A stretch of 11,634 bases of DNA from Thermoplasmata archaeon (GTDB taxonomy: Archaea > Thermoplasmatota > E2 > UBA202 > JdFR-43), in the NCBI GenBank assembly GCA_021162305.1, contig JAGGYX010000029.1, positions 1 to 11,634 of the forward strand, in the 5' to 3' direction. The position numbers and the translations under genes are program-made. Numbering within the stretch: the first letter of the stretch is position 1; every line of letters starts with the position of its first letter. Positions 5,539 to 11,634 of the stretch are shown here, piece by piece. The notes under the pieces were generated by a model. The model saw only the letters and a program-made list of their open reading frames with translations. It was not told the origin of the DNA and made no database searches.

Positions 5539-6065
5539 ATGAAGACCTCCTTGCTCTGGAAACAAGAAGAAAAATATATACTCTTATTGAGGAAAAACCT
5601 GGCTTACACAAAAGAGAAATAGCGAGAACAATGGGAATGTCGTTAAGCACAATTGACTATCATCTCCATTATATGGAAAAAAAGGGGCTGGTTGAGGCAA
5701 GGACAGATGGAAAATATAAAAGATATTTTGTGAAGGAAAAAGGCGGAAAGGAAGACAGAAGAATATTTTCAATGCTCCGCCAGGAGGTGCCGCGCCGCAT
5801 ATTGCTGTTTCTTCTTGCCCATCCACGAGCAATACATAAGGAAATCTGTGAACATATTGGAAAGGCTCCATCAACAATATCATTTCACATGAAGAAGCTT
5901 GTCAAGGAAGGACTTGTTGAAGAAATATCAATGGGAAAGGAGAAAGCATATTTTGTGAGAAATGAGGCGAGGGTTATAGAGCTACTTATAAAATATAAGG
6001 AAAGCTTTGTTGATAAAGCTGTTGACAGATTCATCGATGCATGGGCTGGTTTTGGAAAGAGATAG
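5535..6065 (+). CDS. Tandem winged-helix (ArsR/MarR-like) transcriptional regulator
   Basis: Two winged helix-turn-helix domains fill this 176-residue cytosolic protein. Domain 1 is about residues 8-68: GLHKREIARTMGMS, recognition helix LSTIDYHLHYMEKKGLV, wing ARTDGKYKRYFV. Domain 2 is about 83-142: RAIHKEICEHIGKA, recognition helix PSTISFHMKKLVKEGLV, wing EEISMGKEKAYFV. The (S/T)T-I-x-(Y/F)-H pattern at the head of each recognition helix is typical of archaeal ArsR-type repressors. A C-terminal helical tail (about 144-172) may dimerise or contact a partner. There is no Cys metal site beyond C105, so metal sensing is unlikely. It is translationally coupled to the small membrane protein before it, which suggests regulation tied to the membrane. 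Target genes are unknown. Confidence 0.88.
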   Translation: MNEDLLALETRRKIYTLIEEKPGLHKREIARTMGMSLSTIDYHLHYMEKKGLVEARTDGKYKRYFVKEKGGKEDRRIFSMLRQEVPRRILLFLLAHPRAIHKEICEHIGKAPSTISFHMKKLVKEGLVEEISMGKEKAYFVRNEARVIELLIKYKESFVDKAVDRFIDAWAGFGKR

Positions 6066-6069
6066 CGTT

Positions 6070-6084
6070 ACTATAGCTACTATA
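6070..6084. repeat. ACTATA direct repeat around TAGCTA palindrome, possible operator
   Basis: Two ACTATA copies (6070-6075 and 6079-6084) lie 9 nt apart and frame the palindrome TAGCTA (6074-6079). They sit directly before the TATA box of the nuclease-like gene and just after the winged-helix regulator gene. An operator is possible but unproven, since short A+T-rich repeats arise by chance. Confidence 0.3.
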
Positions 6085-6086
6085 AG

Positions 6087-6096
6087 TTTTAAATAG
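6087..6096 (+). promoter_or_regulatory. TATA-like promoter of the nuclease-like gene
   Basis: TTTTAAATAG is centred about 25 nt before the ATG at 6116, with no Shine-Dalgarno in between, so the transcript is probably leaderless. Confidence 0.5.
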
Positions 6097-6115
6097 CCAA
6101 AATAATAATTTTATT

Positions 6116-6946
6116 ATGAAAAAATATGATGTGGCGCTTGCTCTCGCAATAGATGGTGATGAAAATCGAATAGCTTTTGCTCGACTGCTGTTAGATATGA
6201 TGGAATTAAATGAGCTCCGCGAAGAGCTAAAATATGATGGTAGTTTCAATAGTTTAAGAAACATGGAAGAATCTGACTATTTTAAGTTAATGGAAATAGA
6301 TCCTCGCGAGAGAATAAAAAACATAGAAGAAGAGTTTAAGCTAAAAAATTATGATGTTGCACTGGCTCTTGCTTCATCTGGTAAAATCGAGGATGCAAGA
6401 AAAGTAATGGAAAAGACAAATTTTAAAAACGATTTGAATAGTTTGGATTTTATTCCTATAGAAAGGGAGGTAATGAAGAAGGCAGAGGAAATCAAAAATA
6501 TAAATGATTTACATAATAGATTATTCGCATATTTAAAGGAAAAGAATTATCCTTGTCCTGATATTCCACAAGAAGAAAAAAGCTATTATAGAGAGGTTGC
6601 GGTTGGATGGATATCTTTAGGAATAGTGCCTCCATTTGCCCATGTTACAAGAGAGGAATTAAATAGCTGGCTAAGAGCAGATCTCTCCAGAGAATATGGA
6701 TTTATGAGACCAAGTGGATTAAAATATATAGATTACATGTGTGAAACCCCAGAGGAAATATGGATAATAGAGGGTAAATCAAAGCTAGACTTTAAGGCAA
6801 TTGGACAGGTTCTTACTTATTCTTTTTTATTTTCCCAAGACTATCCAACACAAAAGCCAATAAGAAAAGCCATAGTTTGTGAAGAAATCGATCATCTCTT
6901 GAAAAATGCATGCGAAGGAAATGGTATTGAAGTAATGGCTTTTTGA
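6116..6946 (+). CDS. Helical-repeat protein with C-terminal PD-(D/E)XK nuclease-like domain
   Basis: This is a 276-residue cytosolic protein of no named family that I recognise. The N-terminal part (about 1-145) is helical and contains an exact internal repeat, YDVALALA, at residues 4-11 and 79-86. Each copy is followed by a Gly-bearing turn and a second helix (for example SSGKIEDARKVMEK), resembling TPR-like hairpins. The C-terminal part (about 157-276) carries a PD-(D/E)XK arrangement: D206 in KYIDYM, a strand IWIIEGK with E219-x-K221, then Q231-x3-Y235, which matches the QxxxY motif of RecB-like nucleases. A final strand pair (KAIVCEE, IEVMAF) completes the fold pattern. E193 could be the upstream acidic residue. 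The catalytic set looks intact, so cleavage of DNA or RNA is possible. It stands alone with its own promoter, just before the L1 operon. The nuclease call is by motif only. Confidence 0.75.
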   Translation: MKKYDVALALAIDGDENRIAFARLLLDMMELNELREELKYDGSFNSLRNMEESDYFKLMEIDPRERIKNIEEEFKLKNYDVALALASSGKIEDARKVMEKTNFKNDLNSLDFIPIEREVMKKAEEIKNINDLHNRLFAYLKEKNYPCPDIPQEEKSYYREVAVGWISLGIVPPFAHVTREELNSWLRADLSREYGFMRPSGLKYIDYMCETPEEIWIIEGKSKLDFKAIGQVLTYSFLFSQDYPTQKPIRKAIVCEEIDHLLKNACEGNGIEVMAF

Positions 6947-6989
6947 TCTACTACATTTCATTTTCTCATTCAAAAACTCAAAAATAACC

Positions 6990-6998
6990 TTTATATAA
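6990..6998 (+). promoter_or_regulatory. TATA-like promoter of the L1-L10-L12 operon
   Basis: TTTATATAA is centred about 27 nt before the ATG at 7022. This places the start site next to that codon and excludes the upstream in-frame ATG at 6998, which lies within or before the promoter. Confidence 0.6.
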
Positions 6999-7021
6999 TG
7001 CATTTATATTGCCTTTTAGCT

Positions 7022-7657
7022 ATGCAGGAAATAATAGAAGCGGTAAAGAAGGCATTAGATGATAGCAACAACAAAAAGCGAAAATTCACGCAGTCAGTAG
7101 ACATAGTCATAAATCTAAAAGATGTTGATTTGAGTAAGCCAGAAAATAGAATAGATGAGGAAATTGAGCTGCCAGAGCGAGGCAAAGAGGCAAAAGTAGG
7201 CGTTTTCGCAGGCGGCGAGATGGCGGCTCGCGCCAAGGGTGTTGCTGACATTGTTATAAAGCCTGAGGAGCTTAAAGAGCTTGCCGAGGACAAGAAAAAA
7301 GCTAAGGAGATTGCCCGCAACTATGATTTTTTTGTTGCCGAAGCTCCTTTGATGCCTTCCATAGGTAAAGCGTTGGGTCGTATATTCGCTCCTCGTGGTA
7401 AGATGCCGAAGCCAATTCCGCCAGATGCTGATATAGAAGCTATTGTTAAAAAATTGAAGAAAAGCATCAGAATACGCTCAAAAGACAAACCAACTTTTCA
7501 TTCATATGTAGGCGTTGAAACCATGCCTCCCGAAAAAATTGCTGAGAATATTAAAACCGTTCTTGATAGAGTGGAAGCAAAGCTTGAAAGAGGCAGAGCA
7601 AACATAAGGAGTGTATATGTAAAAACGAGTATGGGGAAGAGCGTGAGGGTGTTGTAA
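7022..7657 (+). CDS. rplA: 50S ribosomal protein L1 (uL1)
   Basis: L1 forms the mobile L1 stalk of the large subunit, binds 23S rRNA and helps release deacylated tRNA from the E site. The archaeal-type sequence is clear: EIIEAVKKAL at the N-terminus, FTQSVDIVINL (about 22-32), VFAGGEMAARAKG, and the RNA-binding APRGKMPKP segment (about 123-131). The length from 7022 is 211 residues, close to other archaeal L1 proteins. The frame is open back to an ATG at 6998, but the eight extra residues (MHLYCLLA) are not like L1, and the TATA box overlaps that codon, so 7022 is chosen. The stop (TAA) shares one base with the L10 start. The usual archaeal L11 gene is not upstream. Archaeal L1 can repress its own mRNA, but I could not identify a binding hairpin. 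Confidence 0.95.
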   Translation: MQEIIEAVKKALDDSNNKKRKFTQSVDIVINLKDVDLSKPENRIDEEIELPERGKEAKVGVFAGGEMAARAKGVADIVIKPEELKELAEDKKKAKEIARNYDFFVAEAPLMPSIGKALGRIFAPRGKMPKPIPPDADIEAIVKKLKKSIRIRSKDKPTFHSYVGVETMPPEKIAENIKTVLDRVEAKLERGRANIRSVYVKTSMGKSVRVL

Positions 7658-8478
7658 TGCCAGCTAAATGGAAATTTGAGGAAGTAGAAAATTTGAAAAA
7701 GCTCATTTCATCATATCCTGTTATTGGCATAGTTGGAATTCGTGGTATTCCCGCCTCATTAATGCAGGAAATGCGTGCAAGAATAAGGGGCAAGATTGTT
7801 TTAAGAGTTTCCAAACGCTCCTTGATTGCCCGTGCATTGGAAAATGGAACAAAAGAGCTTGCTAACTACATGGAAGGAGAAGTTGGCATAATAGCAAGCA
7901 ACATGAATCCATTTAAGGTTTTCAAGGAAATAAATGAAATGCGTTTGAAAATGCCTGCTAAAGGAGGGGAAATAGCAGAAGAAGATATCATTGTTAAAAA
8001 AGGAGATACTCCTTTCAAGCCTGGTCCAATTGTAAGTGATTTGCAGAAAGCTGGTATTCCGGCTTCAATTAGAGGAGGAAAGGTTGTCATAGATAAAACT
8101 GTAACACTCGTTAAAAAAGGAGAAAAAATAAGCAAGGAAGTTGCAAATGCTCTTGCTAGACTTGACATAAAGCCAATAGAAGTTGGACTAAAAGTTTATG
8201 CTATCTTTGAGGATGGAATAATATACACGCCAGATATACTTGCAGTGGATGTAAACAAAATACTGCAGGATATGCAAAATGCAAAGATGAATGCAATTAC
8301 TCTTGCAATGGAGATAGGCTATCCAACGAAAGAAGTCATGCCATTATTGCTACAAAAAGCATATAGAAACGCTTATATTGTTGCTTTAGAATCCAATATA
8401 TACACAAAAGAAACAATAGAAGAATTTATAAGGAAAGCCTATTTACAGGCTAAGGAATTGGAAAAAATAGGAGGTTGA
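7657..8478 (+). CDS. rplJ: 50S ribosomal protein L10 (P0, uL10), without acidic tail
   Basis: L10/P0 is the base of the ribosomal stalk. It binds the 23S GTPase-associated region and carries L12 dimers that recruit translation factors. Residues about 1-105 are the rRNA-binding domain ([19 protein letters not shown], then [13 protein letters not shown]). Residues about 108-185 are the insertion domain of archaeal/eukaryotic P0 ([19 protein letters not shown], then GGKVVIDKT). Residues about 195-273 are the helical spine that binds L12 dimers. At 273 residues it is shorter than the roughly 310-340 I recall for archaeal P0. The protein stops after KELEKIGG, without the charged tail and GLFG-like end. 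The stop is natural and sits against the L12 Shine-Dalgarno. The start overlaps the L1 stop by one base, and a GAGGGTG (7645-7651) lies just upstream. Confidence 0.95.
   Translation: MPAKWKFEEVENLKKLISSYPVIGIVGIRGIPASLMQEMRARIRGKIVLRVSKRSLIARALENGTKELANYMEGEVGIIASNMNPFKVFKEINEMRLKMPAKGGEIAEEDIIVKKGDTPFKPGPIVSDLQKAGIPASIRGGKVVIDKTVTLVKKGEKISKEVANALARLDIKPIEVGLKVYAIFEDGIIYTPDILAVDVNKILQDMQNAKMNAITLAMEIGYPTKEVMPLLLQKAYRNAYIVALESNIYTKETIEEFIRKAYLQAKELEKIGG
8470..8475 (+). promoter_or_regulatory. Shine-Dalgarno for L12
   Basis: GGAGGT forms the last two codons of L10 and is 7 nt before the L12 ATG, a strong site fitting the high L12 copy number per ribosome. Confidence 0.75.
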
Positions 8479-8482
8479 AAAA

Positions 8483-8809
8483 ATGGAATATGTATATGGT
8501 GCGATGCTACTTCATGCTGCAAAAAAGGAAATAACTGAAGAGAATTTGAAAAAGGTGCTCGAAGCTGCGGGCATAGAAGCTGATGATGCAAAAATAAAGG
8601 CTCTTGTTGCTTCTCTTGAAGGAGTAAACATTGACGAAGTGCTGGAAAAAGCAGCAGCTATGCCAGCCATAGCGGCGCAGCCAGCAGCGGCGGCAGAGGA
8701 AGCAAAAGAGGAGAAGAAGGAAGAGAAGAAAGAGGAAAAGAAGAAGGAAGAGAAAGAAGAAGTGAGCGAGGAAGAAATAGCAGCTGGACTTGGAGCATTG
8801 TTTGGCTAA
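8483..8809 (+). CDS. rplL: 50S ribosomal protein L12/P1 (archaeal stalk protein)
   Basis: This acidic stalk protein binds L10 as dimers and recruits elongation factors through its tail. At 108 residues it has the normal length. Residues about 1-57 form the helical dimerisation domain ([16 protein letters not shown], then [17 protein letters not shown]). An Ala/Pro-rich hinge covers about 58-71. A highly charged Glu/Lys stretch of about 20 residues comes next, and the conserved C-terminal motif, GLGALFG, ends the protein. This is the archaeal P1-type protein, unrelated in sequence to bacterial L7/L12. It is the last gene of the L1-L10-L12 operon, followed by oligo-T tracts. Confidence 0.95.
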   Translation: MEYVYGAMLLHAAKKEITEENLKKVLEAAGIEADDAKIKALVASLEGVNIDEVLEKAAAMPAIAAQPAAAAEEAKEEKKEEKKEEKKKEEKEEVSEEEIAAGLGALFG

Positions 8810-8811
8810 AC

Positions 8812-8836
8812 CTTTTCCTTCTATTTTTGTTTTTTA
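8812..8836 (+). terminator. Oligo-T terminator after the ribosomal operon
   Basis: Pyrimidine-rich DNA just past the L12 stop contains CCTTTTCC, CTATTTTTG and TTTTTTATA runs with no evident hairpin, the usual form of archaeal intrinsic terminators. Confidence 0.5.
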
Positions 8837-8845
8837 TAAGAAGAT

Positions 8846-8855
8846 TTTTTAAGGC
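8846..8855 (+). promoter_or_regulatory. TATA-like promoter of the C45/propeller gene
   Basis: TTTTTAAGGC, with more A+T-rich sequence following, is centred about 23 nt before the ATG at 8873. There is no Shine-Dalgarno, so a leaderless transcript is likely. Confidence 0.4.
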
Positions 8856-8872
8856 ATAAAATATCTCTTTAT

Positions 8873-11437
8873 ATGAAATTGCTCTCGCTGCTGCTTGCAA
8901 TGTTGTTGATAACTCCTCTAAATTATGAAATAAAAGTTGTTGGAAACGATACCTATGAAAATGCCTGCCGTTATAATATTCAGGGATACATATATGTGCA
9001 TATAGAAGGCTCTCCTTATAAGCGAGGCTATCAACATGGCTACCTTTTATATGCAGAGATAATCGACATGTTATATAGATGGAGCAACATCATACATAAT
9101 TGCCCTCTCGTTATTAAATACCTGCCAATTGATGCAAATTCATCGCAATATGAAAAACTTTCTTATTCATGGTGGGAATCATGCAAAAAGGAGGCAATGA
9201 AAATATTCTGGCCATATTATCCTCAAGAATATAGAGAAGAAATAAAAGGAATAGCAGATGGCGTCAAGGCAAGGAATGCAAAATTCTATGGAAGGGATGT
9301 AACATATGAGGATATTCTTACTCTAAATGAAATGTATGAGCTTATGAGCATACTTACAAATCCGACAAAAAGCATACATATTGGGCGCGACATCATGCAT
9401 GGCATAGCCAGATTCTTTCCACAGCTCGAGGGAAAGGAAATATATTTTGATTTCAGCCCAGCCGAGCATTGCAATGGATTCGCTGCCGTCGGCAATGCCA
9501 CCAAAGATGGGAACATTGTCATAAGCGATGCCGTTTGGTGTGGAGGATGGTGGTATTCCTACTACATAGCTCAACGCTGGAATGTCATTCTGGATATTTT
9601 GCCAGATAATGGTCATCGCATTATTATTGCCACCTCCCCCGGCTTAATATGGAGCGACGAAGATTACTGGCAGAATGATGCTGGTCTGGCAATGATTGAG
9701 ACAACATTTATACAGGGTTACTACAAGCTTCGCGGAATTCCTCTTGCTATAAGGACAAGAATGGCAATGCAATATGCAAACAATATTGATGAAATAATTG
9801 AATATATGCTAAAAGAAAATACCGGTGTCATGAATTCTCAATGGCTCATAGCAGATGCAAAAGCAAAAGAAATTGCATTGTTTGAATTTGGTCTGTATCA
9901 TTATGCTGTCAAAAGAACAAAAAATGGCTTTTTATGGAGTGCAAATAATCCATTTGATTTTAAAGTGAGAAGAGAAATTCTTGGATATGAATTTTTGAAA
10001 GCTCCAATTTTCAGGCTTGCCCATATATTGCTCAATGCTTCAGGCTATCAATATTACACTTTCTTTTATACACCAAGCGACAGAGACATAAAATATGAAG
10101 AGCTTGGCAAAAAATATTATGGAAGAATAGATGTTGATGTTGTCAAAAAAATTTTATCAACTCCTCCAATCTCGGATTTCACCACATATATAGAAATAAC
10201 AGACGGAAAAATGATTTTTGATAATGGGTTATGGGGCTTTTATGGAAATCCAAATTATGTATGGAATACTTCCTCGCTTTATAAATTGAAAGGAGTGAGA
10301 GATGTTCCTGCAGATGGATGGGTTGAGATATATTCAACACCTTATAATTTCAAACCAAATTATGAAAAAGGAAATATGAATAAAGGAAAGGAGGCAACGC
10401 CAATATGGCAGCATATATTTTGTAACGATGACAACATAAGCAATTATAAATATGCAAAACTTGCAACAGATGGAAAAAACATATATGCTGGCTTTTCAAA
10501 CAATGTATTTGCTTTAGATGAAAATGGAAGCATTTTATGGAGCAAAAGCTTGGATGGAAAAATAAACGAGATAGAAGCAAATGGGCGCATATATGTTGTT
10601 ACAGACAATGAAAGCTATGTTATAAATGATGAAGGAAATATCATCTCAAGATATGATGGAGGAAATGCAATTTGTGTAAAAGGAGATAATATATACATAG
10701 CTGGGAATGGAGTGTATAAAAATGATGAGAAAATACTGGGAATATATGCGAGAGATGTGGAGTATGGGGATGCATTGTATATAGCAAGTAATAAAAGCAT
10801 TTATTGCTATGATGGCGGGATAAAATGGCAATTCAATGCAAGCCTTCCATTCACCAAAATTTCATATTATGATGGCAGAATATATGCTTCTTCATATGAT
10901 GGCAATCTTTATTGCATTGAGGAAAATGGCAAGCTAAAATGGAAATACACTGCAGGATGGGGAATTGCAAGCAAAGCAATTGAAAAAAATGGAAGAATAT
11001 ATTTTGCATCTCTCGATGGAAATGTTTATTGTCTTGATAGCAATGGAAATAAAATATGGACTTACAGCAGCAATGCCTCCATACATGGTGGATTAGCTGT
11101 TTATGGTGAATATGTCTTCTTTGGAAGTGATGACGGTCGTTTCTATGCCATAAACAAAAGTGATGGAAAGGCAGCATGGAGTTTTGCTCCTGCACATGAA
11201 ATGCAGGGGATATACAATTACATAACAACACCCATCCTTTCAAACAGCATTGCATTCAATGGAAAAGTTTTATTTAGCTCAAATGGAAGAATATATTGCA
11301 TGGATGCAGAAACATTTGAGAAAGCGCATGAGCTAAAAGAAGAAAAAGGCAAAAGCGTAATAATCATTGTGCCTTCTATTGTTATAATTGCCATTATAGC
11401 TTTTGCATTTTACAGAAGATTTTCAATGCCAAAATAA
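8873..11437 (+). CDS. Exported membrane-anchored C45-type Ntn-hydrolase fused to a PQQ-like beta-propeller
   Basis: This 854-residue protein starts with a signal peptide (about 1-17). Residues about 35-460 resemble the C45/acyl-CoA:6-APA acyltransferase-like Ntn-hydrolases. They show the entry motif EGSPYKRGYQHGYLL (45-59), then C200-N-G-F-A-A-V-G followed by NATKDGNIVISD, where C200 would be the N-terminal nucleophile exposed by self-cleavage after H199. An ANNPF segment (357-361) takes the place of the usual Asn-His region. Such enzymes cleave or transfer acyl amides; the substrate is unknown. Residues about 530-821 hold about eight propeller repeats of the form IYxxSxDGxxYxxDxxGxxxW, clearest at 670-695, 709-733 and 748-773. 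A single membrane helix (about 828-847) and an RR tail anchor the protein with both domains outside. It is transcribed alone, converging with the minus-strand frame at the right edge, which it overlaps by 15 nt. Domain calls are firm, activity is inferred. Confidence 0.87.
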   Translation: MKLLSLLLAMLLITPLNYEIKVVGNDTYENACRYNIQGYIYVHIEGSPYKRGYQHGYLLYAEIIDMLYRWSNIIHNCPLVIKYLPIDANSSQYEKLSYSWWESCKKEAMKIFWPYYPQEYREEIKGIADGVKARNAKFYGRDVTYEDILTLNEMYELMSILTNPTKSIHIGRDIMHGIARFFPQLEGKEIYFDFSPAEHCNGFAAVGNATKDGNIVISDAVWCGGWWYSYYIAQRWNVILDILPDNGHRIIIATSPGLIWSDEDYWQNDAGLAMIETTFIQGYYKLRGIPLAIRTRMAMQYANNIDEIIEYMLKENTGVMNSQWLIADAKAKEIALFEFGLYHYAVKRTKNGFLWSANNPFDFKVRREILGYEFLKAPIFRLAHILLNASGYQYYTFFYTPSDRDIKYEELGKKYYGRIDVDVVKKILSTPPISDFTTYIEITDGKMIFDNGLWGFYGNPNYVWNTSSLYKLKGVRDVPADGWVEIYSTPYNFKPNYEKGNMNKGKEATPIWQHIFCNDDNISNYKYAKLATDGKNIYAGFSNNVFALDENGSILWSKSLDGKINEIEANGRIYVVTDNESYVINDEGNIISRYDGGNAICVKGDNIYIAGNGVYKNDEKILGIYARDVEYGDALYIASNKSIYCYDGGIKWQFNASLPFTKISYYDGRIYASSYDGNLYCIEENGKLKWKYTAGWGIASKAIEKNGRIYFASLDGNVYCLDSNGNKIWTYSSNASIHGGLAVYGEYVFFGSDDGRFYAINKSDGKAAWSFAPAHEMQGIYNYITTPILSNSIAFNGKVLFSSNGRIYCMDAETFEKAHELKEEKGKSVIIIVPSIVIIAIIAFAFYRRFSMPK

Positions 11438-11634
11438 TTTAAAAAGATATATCCTTTCTTTTCGTATTTCCTTTTCTGCCATCTTTTTAACTTTCCATCC
11501 AATTCTTTCAGCATATTTTACCATATGCAATGGGGAAGAAATAGAAGAATAAACAATTTCAATGTGTCCATTGTCCTTTAAATATAGTCTTTGACCAAAA
11601 GATTTTCATCTATTTTTCATCCATCGTAGAATCC
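11423..11634 (-). pseudogene. Possible broken 3' end of a methyltransferase-like gene
   Basis: On the minus strand, an open frame from 11605 to a TGA at 11425-11423 encodes a stretch that looks coding: LYLKDNGHIEIVYSS, then LHMVKYAERIGWKV, then ERIYLFKL. The lk-x-x-G-x-I-x-I-x-x-SS strand, a helix, and a closing strand pair resemble the C-terminal part of class I SAM-dependent methyltransferases (HemK/PrmC-like or related). Upstream in this frame is an in-frame TGA (11608-11606). Another frame continues with FYDG and, past a stop, KIDENLLVKDYI, which could be the preceding part of the same protein. If so, the gene carries at least one frameshift and one stop. A sequence error, a different gene, or chance are alternatives. 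The 3' end overlaps the propeller gene's last codons tail to tail. Confidence 0.35.

Noticed and set aside
6998..7021. Upstream in-frame ATG for L1
   Set aside because: It overlaps the TATA box, and the added residues are unlike any L1 N-terminus.
7022..7150. L1 autoregulatory binding hairpin near the start of the L1 mRNA
   Set aside because: Known from methanococci, but I could not find a convincing copy of the rRNA-like site by eye.
8658..8900. Minus-strand frame rich in Leu, Pro and Ser opposite L12
   Set aside because: It is the antisense of the Glu/Lys- and Ala-rich part of L12, a typical low-complexity shadow.
10350..11255. Minus-strand frames opposite the propeller region
   Set aside because: They arise from the repeated A+T-rich propeller codons and have His/Cys-rich chance composition.
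1..11634. CRISPR arrays, insertion sequences, tRNA or rRNA genes
   Set aside because: No evenly spaced repeats, no transposase or terminal inverted repeats, and no cloverleaf or rRNA sequence could be recognised by eye.

Overview
The window is A+T-rich archaeal DNA. The clearest evidence is the ribosomal stalk cluster in the right half: an archaeal-type L1, an L10/P0 with the archaeal/eukaryotic insertion domain, and a P1-type L12 ending in the GLGALFG-like tail. Genes that begin transcription units have a TATA-like element about 20-27 nt before the ATG and no Shine-Dalgarno sequence, which implies leaderless mRNAs. Downstream genes in operons start by overlap, abutment or a Shine-Dalgarno sequence. 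Together with the gene families present, this suggests a euryarchaeon, possibly of the Thermoplasmatota. The lineage is an inference and was not tested.

Left end (1-1212, minus strand): two co-transcribed CBS-domain genes. The first encodes a two-CBS protein with a C-terminal zinc ribbon. The second is a multi-CBS protein cut by the window edge. A gene-poor gap follows (1213-1514), then a small secreted protein of unknown function (1515-1904, minus).

Centre-left (1984-4600, plus): a tightly packed four-gene operon made of L-aspartate dehydrogenase (NadX, NAD synthesis), an exported thioredoxin-fold protein, a NapH-like membrane protein with two [4Fe-4S] ferredoxin motifs, and a RimI-like GNAT acetyltransferase. 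The thioredoxin and membrane genes overlap. The predicted topology puts extra Cys-Pro motifs on the outer face, so the pair may carry electrons from cytoplasmic iron-sulfur carriers to extracytoplasmic thiols. This is the best candidate in the window for a new system.

Centre (4634-6946, plus): a two-domain protein (YbjN-like fold plus helical/winged-helix tail), a small three-helix membrane protein translationally coupled to a tandem winged-helix regulator, and a protein joining N-terminal helical repeats to a C-terminal PD-(D/E)XK nuclease-like domain of the RecB-like QxxxY type.

Right half (7022-8809): the rplA-rplJ-rplL (L1-L10-L12) operon. L11 is not next to it, and the L10 lacks the usual acidic tail. 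Then comes an 854-residue exported, membrane-anchored protein joining a C45/Ntn-hydrolase domain to a PQQ-like beta-propeller (8873-11437). At the right edge, on the minus strand, is what looks like the broken 3' end of a methyltransferase-like gene.
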